A stretch of 64,000 nt of DNA from Candidatus Koribacter versatilis Ellin345 (GTDB taxonomy: Bacteria; Acidobacteriota; Terriglobia; Terriglobales; Acidobacteriaceae), in the NCBI RefSeq assembly GCF_000014005.1, contig NC_008009.1:744001-808000 (forward strand), in the 5' to 3' direction. The notes under the pieces are model-generated. The model did not search any database, was not told the origin of the DNA, and saw only the letters and a list, made by a program, of their open reading frames with translations. The position numbers and the translations under genes are program-made. Positions 9,849 through 18,742 of this stretch are shown here, in pieces; the first letter of the stretch is position 1, and each line of letters opens with the position of its first letter.

Positions 9849-9884
9849 AAAAATGGCGCCGGGGGAAACACCGTACCCCGGCGC
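9849..9884 (-). terminator. rho-independent terminator after the second orphan permease
   Basis: Arms GCGCCGGGG (9856-9864) and CCCCGGCGC (9876-9884) pair perfectly around an 11-nt loop. On the minus strand the stem is followed by CATTTTTGTG, giving the U-tract. It begins 18 bases past the permease stop codon at 9903. Confidence 0.85.
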
Positions 9885-9902
9885 ACTGGGGAAATGCGCG
9901 GC

Positions 9903-12371
9903 CTATTGGTCGCGCAAGGTCTTCATCGGGTCGAGGCGAGCGGCGCGCCACGCGGGCGCGGTGCTGGCAACGACGGCGACCACAAGCAAAATTCCTGTGA
10001 CAGTGAGGAGCGTGACCGGATCGAGCGGCTTGATGGTGTAGAGCATGCTGCTCAAGTAGCGCGTCAACACCAGCGAGAGTCCCATGCCGAGCACAAGTCC
10101 TACCAGTGCTAAGCCCAAGCCGTGTTTCAAAATGAGGTTCACTACATCACGGCGACGCGCACCGAGCGCCATGCGGACACCGATCTCAAGTGTGCGTTGC
10201 GCCACCATGTAGCTGAGCACGGCGTAAAGACCGATGGCGGAGAGCAGGAGCGCGAGCGCGGCGAAGCAGGTCAGCAACATGGACTGGAAGCGCGGCTGCG
10301 AGGCATTCTTCGAAATAAGGTCGTCGTAAGTATGCACGTCGTAGACGGGCACGTTGCGGTCCATGGCCGCGACTTCGGAGCGCACGGCATTGGTAATCTG
10401 CGTGGGATCGCCGGAGGTTCGGATGACGAAGATCGGCGGGCCCACGATGGCCTGCGTATGCGGCAGGTAGTACTCGGGTCGAGTTTCGACGGTGAGGCCC
10501 TGGCGCTTGATGTCGCCGACCACGCCGACAACTTCACGCCACACGCTGTCGGTGTAACCATCGCCGAGCCCGGGCTTCACATGCTTGCCGATTGGGTCTT
10601 CGTTGGGAAAATACTTCTTGGCGAAGCTCTCGGTGAGGATGATGACTTTGGTCGACGTGCGCGTGTCGGTCTCGAGGAACTCGCGTCCGCGCTTAACTGG
10701 GATACCGATTGTTTTGAAGAAGCCGGGCGTTGCGATGCTGACGATCTCGGACGGCTCGTCGGCTTTGGGGACAGGATGACCTTCGATCTCGAACGATATG
10801 CTCATCATGCTTCCGGTCAACGGGAGCGGCCACCCTGCTGCAACTGACTGGACCCCGGGCAAGGCTTGCAGCCGCGGGATCAACTGCTGAAAAAAACTTA
10901 CGTTTTTATCCCCCGGGTAGCGATTGTCGGGAAGGTCCACGCTGGCGAGCAACACATGGCGTGCATCGAAGCCGGGATCGACATGCATCACCCGCACAAA
11001 ACTGCGAATGAGCAGGCCTGAACCGACGAGCAGCACCAGACCGATCGCGGTTTCCGCGATGACGAGTGCTCCGTGCAGATGATGCTGCTGGCGCCCGGCG
11101 CTCGAAGTGCGGGTACCGTCGCGCAGTGAGGCTGAAGGATCGAGACGCGAGATACGCATCGCGGGAAGCACCCCGAAGAGTACGCCCGTGATCACCGAGA
11201 TCACGATCGCAAATGCGAAAACGCGATAGTCGGTGCCGACCGAATCGAGGCGTGGAATATCGGAGGGCACGAAGCGCAGCAGCAGGCGGAGTAACGCCAT
11301 GGAGAGAAGGAGTCCGGCGATGCCGCCGCAGATACCGATGAAGACTGATTCCACCATGACCTGGCGCACGATCTGCATCCGTGTGGCGCCAAGTGCCGAG
11401 CGCACTGCTATTTCAGAGCGTCGGCGCGAAGCACGGGCGAGCAGTAAGCCCGCAACGTTGGCGCAGGCGATGAGCAATACGAAGATCACGGCGGCGAAGA
11501 GCATTCGCAATGGCCCGCGCGTATCGCCGATCATTTGTTCGAGCTGCGGCTTTACGAAGGCGCCGAGGAAATGGGAATTGGTGTCGGGATATTGCGCCGC
11601 GAGGTTCTTCACGATCACCGTGAGATCAGCCTGTGCCTGCTCGGTGGAGACGCCGGGCTTCAGCCTTCCGACCATCGAAAGAAAGTGTGCGCCACGCTGC
11701 ACGGTAACCGGGTGGTCGCCGGTGGAATCGAGGGCATCATCGGCGAGGGTCGTCCAGAGCTGCGCGGCAGGATTCTGCACGGGGAAGTTGAAGTCCGCGG
11801 GCATCACGCCGGCGACGGTATAGGAAAGTCCACCGATCGTGATGTTCTTGCCAATGATGTCGGGATCCGATCCGAAGGTGCTCTGCCACAGCGAGTGGCC
11901 AAGCATGGCGACGTGCACACCGGGTTTTTCATCGTCGGCGAGGAAATCGCGGCCGCGTTCGGGATGCACACCGAGAGTGCGGAAGAAGTCGGCGCTCACC
12001 GTGAATCCGTCCACATGGCGGGCATCACCACGGCCGGTGACGGAGAAGCTGCTGTCGTGATAAGAGGACAGGTACTGGAGCGTCTTATTGCCCTTGCGCA
12101 GGTCGAAGTAGTCGGGATAGCTCATGGAGCCGGGCACGAGAGCGGCATCGGCAGTCTTGGCGTTGCGCGGCGTGTGCGCCATCGCCGTCCACACAATTTT
12201 GTCCTGCTCGGGGAACGGCAGCGGCCGCAGAAGCACGGCGTTTACCAGGCTGAAGATCGCCGTGGCGGCACCAATGCCGAGCGCAAGCGTGAGGATGGTG
12301 GTGATGGCGAAACCAGGGTTCTTGCGCAATTGCCGCGACGCAAAGCGGAGATCCTGCAACAGCGTATGCAT
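9903..12371 (-). CDS. acidobacterial duplicated orphan permease (ADOP), MacB/FtsX type, short N-terminus
   Basis: An 822-residue permease from the ATG at 12369-12371, which has an AGGAG about 9 bases upstream. The N-terminus MHTLLQDLRFASRQLRKNPGF leads straight into membrane helix 1 (about 22-46), so the prefix domain present in the neighbouring PadR-linked permease is missing. The MacB core, an FtsX three-helix block, and a second copy ending in QRTLEIGVRMALGARRRDVVNLILKHG and WRAARLDPMKTLRDQ follow. It ends in a strong terminator. It follows another orphan permease on the same strand after 197 bp without a visible PadR gene. Substrate unknown. Confidence 0.9.
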   Translation of the reverse strand: MHTLLQDLRFASRQLRKNPGFAITTILTLALGIGAATAIFSLVNAVLLRPLPFPEQDKIVWTAMAHTPRNAKTADAALVPGSMSYPDYFDLRKGNKTLQYLSSYHDSSFSVTGRGDARHVDGFTVSADFFRTLGVHPERGRDFLADDEKPGVHVAMLGHSLWQSTFGSDPDIIGKNITIGGLSYTVAGVMPADFNFPVQNPAAQLWTTLADDALDSTGDHPVTVQRGAHFLSMVGRLKPGVSTEQAQADLTVIVKNLAAQYPDTNSHFLGAFVKPQLEQMIGDTRGPLRMLFAAVIFVLLIACANVAGLLLARASRRRSEIAVRSALGATRMQIVRQVMVESVFIGICGGIAGLLLSMALLRLLLRFVPSDIPRLDSVGTDYRVFAFAIVISVITGVLFGVLPAMRISRLDPSASLRDGTRTSSAGRQQHHLHGALVIAETAIGLVLLVGSGLLIRSFVRVMHVDPGFDARHVLLASVDLPDNRYPGDKNVSFFQQLIPRLQALPGVQSVAAGWPLPLTGSMMSISFEIEGHPVPKADEPSEIVSIATPGFFKTIGIPVKRGREFLETDTRTSTKVIILTESFAKKYFPNEDPIGKHVKPGLGDGYTDSVWREVVGVVGDIKRQGLTVETRPEYYLPHTQAIVGPPIFVIRTSGDPTQITNAVRSEVAAMDRNVPVYDVHTYDDLISKNASQPRFQSMLLTCFAALALLLSAIGLYAVLSYMVAQRTLEIGVRMALGARRRDVVNLILKHGLGLALVGLVLGMGLSLVLTRYLSSMLYTIKPLDPVTLLTVTGILLVVAVVASTAPAWRAARLDPMKTLRDQ

Positions 12372-12568
12372 TTGAAGCAACTCCTCGTGAACACGGGGGA
12401 TGAGCGGGGCCGACAATACTCCGGAACTGAGTGGTGCACGTTGCGAGCCGAAGTGCGGGTTCCGAAAGTGTTTGAGACACAGACGGTTAAGTGCCTGCCG
12501 AGTGAGCAAGGTGGGACGAGTGCCGTCCGGAAGGAGACTAAGTTGTCCGAAACCGGACAGAGTTGGTG

Positions 12569-15001
12569 CTATTCGGCGCGCAATGTTTCCGCCGGATGAA
12601 TGCGCGCGATACGCAGCGTCGGAAGATACGTCGCGCCGAGCGCGATGATCGCGAGGATTCCCAGCACGCCGAACAACGTCACCGGATCGTAGATGCGCAC
12701 GCCGTAGAGAGCGCTCTTGGTAATGCGCAACGCGAAAGCGGAGAGAACGAGGCCGGCGGCGAGTCCGCACGCTGCGGAGATGAGTCCGGAGCGGCCGATC
12801 TCGAGCATGGCCTGGTGGATGGTGGAGCCGAGCGCGATGCGAATGCCGATTTCGCGCGTGCGCTGCAGCACGAGGTTCGAGACGAGAGCGAAGATTCCGA
12901 TCGCCGAGAGCAAGAGCGCGAGCGCTGCCAGAGTAGTGAGCAGCGTGACTTCCACGCGCTGCATAGTGACGGCTTCTGCGCGGATGTCAGTCATGCGATA
13001 GAAACCGGAGAAGGGCAGCGAAGGATCGGCGGAGGCCAGCGCGTGCTGCATCTGCTCGGTAAGGCCGGTCACGGGGCCGCTGGTGCGGACGATCCAACTG
13101 GGCTGGAACCAGATGTGAGCGACGGCGATCAGTACGCCCGGCACCTGGGTAGCGGGAACGTATACCGTCGGCTCGACATTCAGAGGCTGATCGGAATCGA
13201 AGCCGGGAGCTTTGGCGACATCGGCTACGACCGCGACGACGATGCGTGGTTTATCGGCGCCGAGCTGGCGGCCGGTGGCGTCGGGCTGGTTGAGATACCG
13301 ACGCGCGAAGGACTGGTTCACGATGACGACGGGCTGGCTGTCGGCGGTGTCGGCTTCGGTAAAGGTGCGGCCCGCGAGCACGGGAATGCGCAAAGTCTCG
13401 AAATATTGCGGGGTGACGTAGATGACGGTGGCCGTCGGTTGCTGGCCGGCTTCTTTGCCGTCGGCGATCTTGATGCCGTCATTCAGACCGCGCTCGTAGG
13501 GCAGGCTTAGGCCGACGGAGGCGGATTCGGCGCCGGGAATCTGTCGCATCGATGCCAGGCTCTTGCTTAATAGATCTCGAAACTTTGCAGGATCGTGATA
13601 GCGCGCGTCATCGAGGGAGAGACGCGCGGCCATCACGTTGTTTGCGTCGAAGCCGGACGGCAGCGTTTCGAGATAGACAAGGGTACGCACGAGCAGGCCG
13701 GAAGCGGCGAGCAACACGACCGTGAGTGCGATTTCGCCGGCGATCAATGCCTGACGAACGCGGGTGTGTCCGCCGGCAGAGACGCTGCGGCTGGATCCGG
13801 CGGCGATGGCGGCGCGAAGATCGAGGCGTCGCGTTTGCAGCGCGGGCAGCAGCCCGAAGAGCACGCTGGTGGCGATGGTGGCAAGCGCGGTAAAGAGCAG
13901 CACGCGGCCATCGAGCGCGATGTTCTGCACCGGCAGCAGGTCTGGCGGAAGCAGCGTGGTCAACGCGCGGAGAGCGCCGAACGCCAGCACAACGCCCGCG
14001 CCGCCACCGGCGACGGCAAGCACCAGGCCTTCGGTCCAAAGCTGGCGCAGGATGTCCCACCGCGACGCGCCGAGTGCGAGACGGGTGGCGAACTCAGGTG
14101 TGCGGCGCGCGACGCGGACGAGCATCAGCCCGGCAAGGTTCGCGCAGGCGATCATCAGGATGAAAGCCACGGCGCCCATTAGCGCTACGACCGGTCCGCG
14201 GAGATCGGCGCTTTGGCCTTGTTGTAGCGGCACGCTGTAGTACGAGACGTGCGAGCCGGGATTGTGCTTCTCGAAGCGGTTGATACGATCAGCCCATGCA
14301 GCATTGATTTGCGTGTCGGCTTGCTGCCAGGTGGCGCCTGGACGAAGGCGCACGATCGCGGTGAAGTTGGTGCCGGTGCCCTCGCCATGGCGCGAGGCAC
14401 GGATTGGCGTGAAGATGTCCGCCGACTGGGGCATGGCGAAGTGCGGCGGCATTACCCCGACGATCGTGGACGGTTCGCCCTTGAGGAGGATGTTGGTGCC
14501 GATGACGCGGGGATCGGCGCCGAACGCACTGCGCCAAAGACCGTCGCTGAGGATCGCAGCCTGGGGTCCGCCATCGCGATCCTCGTCTTCGGTAAAGGTG
14601 CGGCCCAGGCGTGGCGTGGTGCCCAGCACTTCGAAATAGTGCGCGGAGACGCGGCCGGCGTGGACATATTGCACCGCCGATCCGGCCTTGAGATTGGCCC
14701 CTGCCGCGAATTCGCTCTGCACCGCCGCAAGCACGGCGGGAACGTTGTCGCGCAGGAGCTCCCACTTTTCGCCGTCCACACCGGAGCGTTCGTCCTCGGC
14801 GTTGCCCGGGCCGGATACGCGGCCGAAGATGGTTCCCAGCCGCTCCGGCTGCGGGTACGGCAGCGGGCGGATGAGCAGCGCGTTGACGACCGAGAAGATC
14901 GCGGTATTGGCGCCGATCGAGAGCGCGAGCGTGAAGACCACCGTGATGGCGAAGGCTTTGTTGCGCAGCAACTGGCGGATGGCGAAGCGAACATCGGGCA
15001 T
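12569..15001 (-). CDS. acidobacterial duplicated orphan permease (ADOP), MacB/FtsX type, short N-terminus
   Basis: An 810-residue permease starting MPDVRFAIRQLLRNKAFAITVVF, with membrane helix 1 at about 17-41 and no prefix domain. Order of parts: MacB-like core, FtsX helices (about 265-420), second core, second FtsX block with QRTREIGIRIALGSTIHQAM, and the closing LPTLRIARIHPAETLRAE. It is the most upstream of three consecutive orphan permeases. It differs from the next one in many positions, so this is not a recent duplication. The 197-bp gap to the next permease holds a short TGTCCG-AAAC-CGGACA hairpin. Substrate unknown. Confidence 0.9.
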   Translation of the reverse strand: MPDVRFAIRQLLRNKAFAITVVFTLALSIGANTAIFSVVNALLIRPLPYPQPERLGTIFGRVSGPGNAEDERSGVDGEKWELLRDNVPAVLAAVQSEFAAGANLKAGSAVQYVHAGRVSAHYFEVLGTTPRLGRTFTEDEDRDGGPQAAILSDGLWRSAFGADPRVIGTNILLKGEPSTIVGVMPPHFAMPQSADIFTPIRASRHGEGTGTNFTAIVRLRPGATWQQADTQINAAWADRINRFEKHNPGSHVSYYSVPLQQGQSADLRGPVVALMGAVAFILMIACANLAGLMLVRVARRTPEFATRLALGASRWDILRQLWTEGLVLAVAGGGAGVVLAFGALRALTTLLPPDLLPVQNIALDGRVLLFTALATIATSVLFGLLPALQTRRLDLRAAIAAGSSRSVSAGGHTRVRQALIAGEIALTVVLLAASGLLVRTLVYLETLPSGFDANNVMAARLSLDDARYHDPAKFRDLLSKSLASMRQIPGAESASVGLSLPYERGLNDGIKIADGKEAGQQPTATVIYVTPQYFETLRIPVLAGRTFTEADTADSQPVVIVNQSFARRYLNQPDATGRQLGADKPRIVVAVVADVAKAPGFDSDQPLNVEPTVYVPATQVPGVLIAVAHIWFQPSWIVRTSGPVTGLTEQMQHALASADPSLPFSGFYRMTDIRAEAVTMQRVEVTLLTTLAALALLLSAIGIFALVSNLVLQRTREIGIRIALGSTIHQAMLEIGRSGLISAACGLAAGLVLSAFALRITKSALYGVRIYDPVTLFGVLGILAIIALGATYLPTLRIARIHPAETLRAE

Positions 15002-15280
15002 GGCGGCTCCAGGATGGAGATGTCCTGCCAGGGTTTACGCGGAGGTACCCGCCTTAGTTCCCCGACGAGGCAATTTTCCGGCGGCCTTCAGGGCAGAAAG
15101 ATCAGATCACGAAGAACCCGGAATACTTTCAGAACCCCGGAACTTACCAGTTGCAATACGAGTTCGCATAGAGGTTGGCCGAAAGATTCCAGCAGAAACC
15201 CGAAAACTGCTTCGAGCAGTTCCACGCTCGTAACTACGTCCACCGCGAGCCACAGGTTCCGCAGATCGCGACTGGTTCCG
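15002..15280. other. intergenic stretch, no convincing gene
   Basis: About 280 bp between the radical SAM gene and the upstream permease. A 66-codon minus-strand frame starting with TTG at 15288 overlaps the end of the radical SAM gene; it is hydrophobic and Leu/Val-rich but has no clear ribosome-binding site or recognisable family. I treat it as non-coding. Confidence 0.5.
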
Positions 15281-16324
15281 CTAGCCAAACAGCCCCATTT
15301 GCGCAGGTTCGTCCGCGACTATGGGACGACGGTCTTCGAATTGCACCCGGTGCGCCGCGAAGCCGTGCTTGCGCTTGAGTGACGACATCAACTGCTGGAT
15401 CCGTTTGCGGTAGGCGTCGGGCACAAAGGCGTTTTTGCCGTAGCGCTTGCGATAGTTCTCCGCGAGATGCGGGAATTCCTTTTCGAGAAACGGCATGAAG
15501 ACACTAGCGGAGCATGGCTTCAGGAAAAGCGGGTTGGCGAAGATGGAACGCGCGCCGTGGGCATGGGCGGCGGCGACAAGGGCGTCGAGATCCTTGGCGC
15601 TGTCGGTGATGCCGGGCAGCACCGGCGCGCACGAGACGCCACACGGAATACCGGCTTCGTTGAGCAACTTGATCGCGTTGAGCCGCAGGTCGGGGCGTGG
15701 CGCCCGTGGTTCGAGGATGCGCGCGAGTTTCGCGTCGAGGGTGGTGATGGTCAGGTTCACCGAGACGTGGTTGTTTTCGGCAACGCGGCGCAGCAGTTCG
15801 AGGTCGCGCAGGATGAGTTGCGACTTGGTAATGACGCCGATGTGAAAGCCGCGGTGGAGCGCGAATTCTTCGAGGATGCCGCGCGTGACTTCATAGCGAC
15901 GCTCGGCGGGCTGATACGGATCGGTGGCGGTGCCGATGGCGATCTCTTCGCCGGGCTTGACTTTGCGCAGGTCGCGGCGGAGCAGGTTCGAGGCCTGCTG
16001 CTTGACGAAGATCTTGCGCTCGAACTCGGTGTTGTCGCGCAGCTCCATGAACTCGTGGGTGTAGCGCGCGTAGCAGTATTTGCAGGCGAACTCGCAGCCG
16101 CGATATGGATTGATCGTCCAGGTGAAGGGCATGCGCGGCGTGCTGCAGCGGTTGAGCAACGAGCGCGCGGGCAGGGTAAGGTACTCGACCTCGTGGCCGA
16201 GGCGAATGCTTTCGCCTTCCGCGGCCAGCTTGGCGATGCCGACGAGCGTGGGCGAGATCGGCCCGGCGCTGCGCGGTTCATAGGCCAGCAACGGAGGTGC
16301 GTCGAATTTAGGCAGAGCGGACAT
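15281..16324 (-). CDS. SPL-like radical SAM protein (COG1533, Rv2578c/PA0069 type)
   Basis: About 347 residues from the ATG at 16322-16324; an in-frame ATG three codons earlier (16333) is equally possible. The cluster-binding motif is CEFACKYC (CX3CX2C) inside NPYRGCEFACKYCYARYTHEFMEL, which places it with spore-photoproduct-lyase-related radical SAM proteins that bind a 4Fe-4S cluster and SAM. The segment GTATDPYQPAERRYEVTRGILE and the closing region with KRKHGF are typical of the Rv2578c group, whose reaction is not established; DNA-damage repair is only a guess from the SPL relationship. It is transcribed alone. Its leader region carries a perfect hairpin about 100 bp upstream. Confidence 0.85.
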   Translation of the reverse strand: MSALPKFDAPPLLAYEPRSAGPISPTLVGIAKLAAEGESIRLGHEVEYLTLPARSLLNRCSTPRMPFTWTINPYRGCEFACKYCYARYTHEFMELRDNTEFERKIFVKQQASNLLRRDLRKVKPGEEIAIGTATDPYQPAERRYEVTRGILEEFALHRGFHIGVITKSQLILRDLELLRRVAENNHVSVNLTITTLDAKLARILEPRAPRPDLRLNAIKLLNEAGIPCGVSCAPVLPGITDSAKDLDALVAAAHAHGARSIFANPLFLKPCSASVFMPFLEKEFPHLAENYRKRYGKNAFVPDAYRKRIQQLMSSLKRKHGFAAHRVQFEDRRPIVADEPAQMGLFG

Positions 16325-16427
16325 GTGGCACATCCAATCCCGGCGGCGAGGCGTCCGGGCGAAACCCCAGGGAGGAGGGTTGGGCAGGTATCGCCAGAGC
16401 GGGCGGTCGCACCTGCCGGTCCTCAGC

Positions 16428-16455
16428 AAGGCGAAAGAGGGAGTACTTTCGCCTT
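16428..16455. promoter_or_regulatory. perfect 10-bp hairpin upstream of the radical SAM gene
   Basis: Arms AAGGCGAAAG (16428-16437) and CTTTCGCCTT (16446-16455) pair exactly around an 8-nt loop. It lies in the 190-bp region between the radical SAM gene and the M16 operon terminator. On the plus strand a short T-containing stretch follows; on the minus strand it would be in the promoter or leader of the radical SAM gene. Function undetermined. Confidence 0.4.
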
Positions 16456-16510
16456 TTGTTCGCCTTGCAGATTAGCGCGGGGAGGGGGGTGTGTCAAGTG
16501 GGAAGGAAAA

Positions 16511-16559
16511 TAAAAACCCCATCCTGCTGCGAGAATTGACGCGAGCAGGACGGGGTTTT
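16511..16559 (-). terminator. rho-independent terminator of the M16 peptidase operon
   Basis: A 16-bp stem with one mismatch: AAAACCCC-A-TCCTGCT pairs with AGCAGGA-C-GGGGTTTT (16513-16559). On the minus strand the stem is followed by TTTTTATTTT. It starts six bases past the stop codon of the downstream M16 gene at 16565. Confidence 0.9.
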
Positions 16560-16564
16560 GAGCG

Positions 16565-18742
16565 TTACTTTTGTTCGTCCGCCGGCGCCGCTCCTGCAGG
16601 TTTCTGCCAGATTGCCGGGTCGATGATGGGGTTGAAGGTCCACTGCTTCACGGTTTCTTTTGCGGTGACCTTGCCGTTGTCGGTTACGGTGCGCGAGGTG
16701 TAGAGGGTAACGCCGTTGACCGGTTTCCAATCGGCGTAGTCGGCGGTACGGCTCACGGGACCGGCTTGCGCCATGGCCGAGTACTCGCTGCGCAGCGGCA
16801 GGTTGCTCTTTGGGTCCAGATACCAGGTGGCGTCGGCGCCGTCGGCGTTAATCTTCAGCACGTTGGCTTCGACGTCGCCGATTTTCTTTGTACCGGCGGC
16901 GGCGAAGGTGTACTTGGGATCGTCGGCGTGTTGCGCCACGGCGATGACATCGCGCTTGAGGCCTTTGAGAGCGTCTTCGCGCGCGGGGCCGGGCATATCT
17001 CCGGACTGGCCGCCGGCAGCCATGAATCCGCTGCTCGACGTAGCGGCCATGACCATCTTGCCCATGGGCGTGGAGATCTGCAGATGGACGCGGTCCGGAT
17101 ATTGCACGATGCTGTCGGTTTGGACCGTCATTTCGCCTTGCGGCGTGTTGCGTACCGTGTCGGATTGCTGTTCGACGGCCTTGATCGCGGCAACTTTCTC
17201 TTTGCCGCCGATGGCCTGCACGAACTTCGCGGCCAGCGCCTTGCCTTCCGGATTGCTCGCGGCAGGTGCGGCTTCGGCAGCGCCTTCACCCTGCGCTTCA
17301 CCGGTCGGAGTAGGGATGGTGATGTCGATCGGTATCACCTTGCCGAGGGAGTCGAGCTTTTGCGCGCCCATCTCAGAGGAGTTGCCGACGACGAGGGTCG
17401 CCATCTGGTCTTTGTGAACATACTTCTGCGCCACGCGCGCGACGTCTTCCGAAGTGACTTTCTCTACGTTGGCGCGGTACTGCTCGAGAAAGTCGAGCGG
17501 GTAGTGGTAGAACTCGTAGGCCATCTTTTCGCGCAGGACCTTTTCCGGTGTATCGAAGTTGAAGATGAACGAGTTCAGGATGGCGGCCTTGGCGCGCGTG
17601 AGTTCCTCCGCGCTGGGCGGCGTTTTCACGAGGTCGTCGATTTGCGCGTTGAGCGACTGGATCGCTTCGACGGTGGTCACGCTCTTGGTGCCCATGCCGA
17701 TGCGGAAGACGCCCGGATGGTCAAACGACGCGCCGATGCTGCCGTATACCGCGTACGCGAGTCCTTGCTTGGTGCGGATGTTCGAGAACAAGCGCGACGA
17801 GAAACCGCCGCCAAAGACTTCGTTCATCACTTCGACCGCGTAGTAGTCGGGGTTGTTGCGCTCGATGCCGAGCGAGACCATGCGGATTTCGCTCTGGTTG
17901 ACGTCTGGCTTTTCGACGAAATAGATTCCGGGCGCAGCGGTTTTGAAGTCAGCGTGGAAGGCTGGCGCGTCGGGACCCTTCGGCCAGCTTTCGAAGGCGG
18001 CGCGCAGTTTCTGTTCCATCTGCTTGGCGTCGAAGTCACCGACCATGCCAATGATGATGTTGTTGGGATAGACGTACTTCTGGTGCCACTGCACGAGGTC
18101 CTCGTGCGTCACGGCCGCAACCGTGGCGTACTCCGGTGTCCGGGCGTAGGGATTGTCCTTGCCGTAGGCGAGTTTTCCGGCTTCGCGGCCGGCGATGCTG
18201 CCGATCTGGTCGTTACGGCGCGAGATCGACGAGCCCATTTCTTCTTTCGCGAGCTCGAGCTTGTCGTCGCGGAAGGCTGGGTTTTGCAGGATGTCGGCAA
18301 AGATGGGGAAGACGGTGTCGAGGTCTTGCTTCAGGCAGCTGAACGCGATGGTGGTGGAGTCGGCATTACCATCGGTTTCGATTTTGGCGGCGCGGGCTTC
18401 GAGCAGGTCGTCGAGTTCGTCACCGGTTTTGGTCTTGGTGCCGCCGGTGCGCCATACGTCGCCGTAGATGTCGACGAGACCGACTTTGGCGGCGGGCTCA
18501 TTGCGCGAGCCGCCACGAATGCGCATGGTGGCGTCAATCAGCGGAAGCTCGTGATCTTCCTGGAGGAAAATGACCATGCCGTTGGAGAGCTCGATGCGCG
18601 TGGGCTCAGCGGGTTTGAAGGCGGGAAGCGTGGGCGTGGGAATGCGCTCCCACTCACCCTTTTCCTTCGGGGTTCTCTGCGCGAACGAAGCCGTGCAGAC
18701 GAACAACGTGGCGACGAGGAAGAACAGCGTGAATTTCTTCAT
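16565..18742 (-). CDS. inactive M16 peptidase subunit with C-terminal lipoprotein-sorting-like domain
   Basis: A 725-residue exported protein with signal peptide MKKFTLFFLVATLFVCTASFAQ. Two M16 domains occupy about 40-460 (RIELSNGMVIFLQEDHELPLIDATMRIRGGSRNEP...). The zinc-binding HxxEH of the family is replaced by DIYGDV, so this is the non-catalytic partner. After a Pro/Ala/Glu-rich linker (about 475-505) a C-terminal domain to residue 725 resembles outer-membrane lipoprotein-sorting/LolA-like folds (VQTDSIVQYPDRVHLQISTPMGKMV). Its ATG overlaps the stop of the upstream active M16 gene by one base (TAATG), so the two are translated together. The pair probably forms a periplasmic heterodimeric peptidase. 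Confidence 0.88.
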   Translation of the reverse strand: MKKFTLFFLVATLFVCTASFAQRTPKEKGEWERIPTPTLPAFKPAEPTRIELSNGMVIFLQEDHELPLIDATMRIRGGSRNEPAAKVGLVDIYGDVWRTGGTKTKTGDELDDLLEARAAKIETDGNADSTTIAFSCLKQDLDTVFPIFADILQNPAFRDDKLELAKEEMGSSISRRNDQIGSIAGREAGKLAYGKDNPYARTPEYATVAAVTHEDLVQWHQKYVYPNNIIIGMVGDFDAKQMEQKLRAAFESWPKGPDAPAFHADFKTAAPGIYFVEKPDVNQSEIRMVSLGIERNNPDYYAVEVMNEVFGGGFSSRLFSNIRTKQGLAYAVYGSIGASFDHPGVFRIGMGTKSVTTVEAIQSLNAQIDDLVKTPPSAEELTRAKAAILNSFIFNFDTPEKVLREKMAYEFYHYPLDFLEQYRANVEKVTSEDVARVAQKYVHKDQMATLVVGNSSEMGAQKLDSLGKVIPIDITIPTPTGEAQGEGAAEAAPAASNPEGKALAAKFVQAIGGKEKVAAIKAVEQQSDTVRNTPQGEMTVQTDSIVQYPDRVHLQISTPMGKMVMAATSSSGFMAAGGQSGDMPGPAREDALKGLKRDVIAVAQHADDPKYTFAAAGTKKIGDVEANVLKINADGADATWYLDPKSNLPLRSEYSAMAQAGPVSRTADYADWKPVNGVTLYTSRTVTDNGKVTAKETVKQWTFNPIIDPAIWQKPAGAAPADEQK

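Noticed and set aside
15088-15288. 66-codon minus-strand frame with TTG start
   Set aside because: Overlaps the end of the radical SAM gene, has no clear ribosome-binding site and no recognised family.
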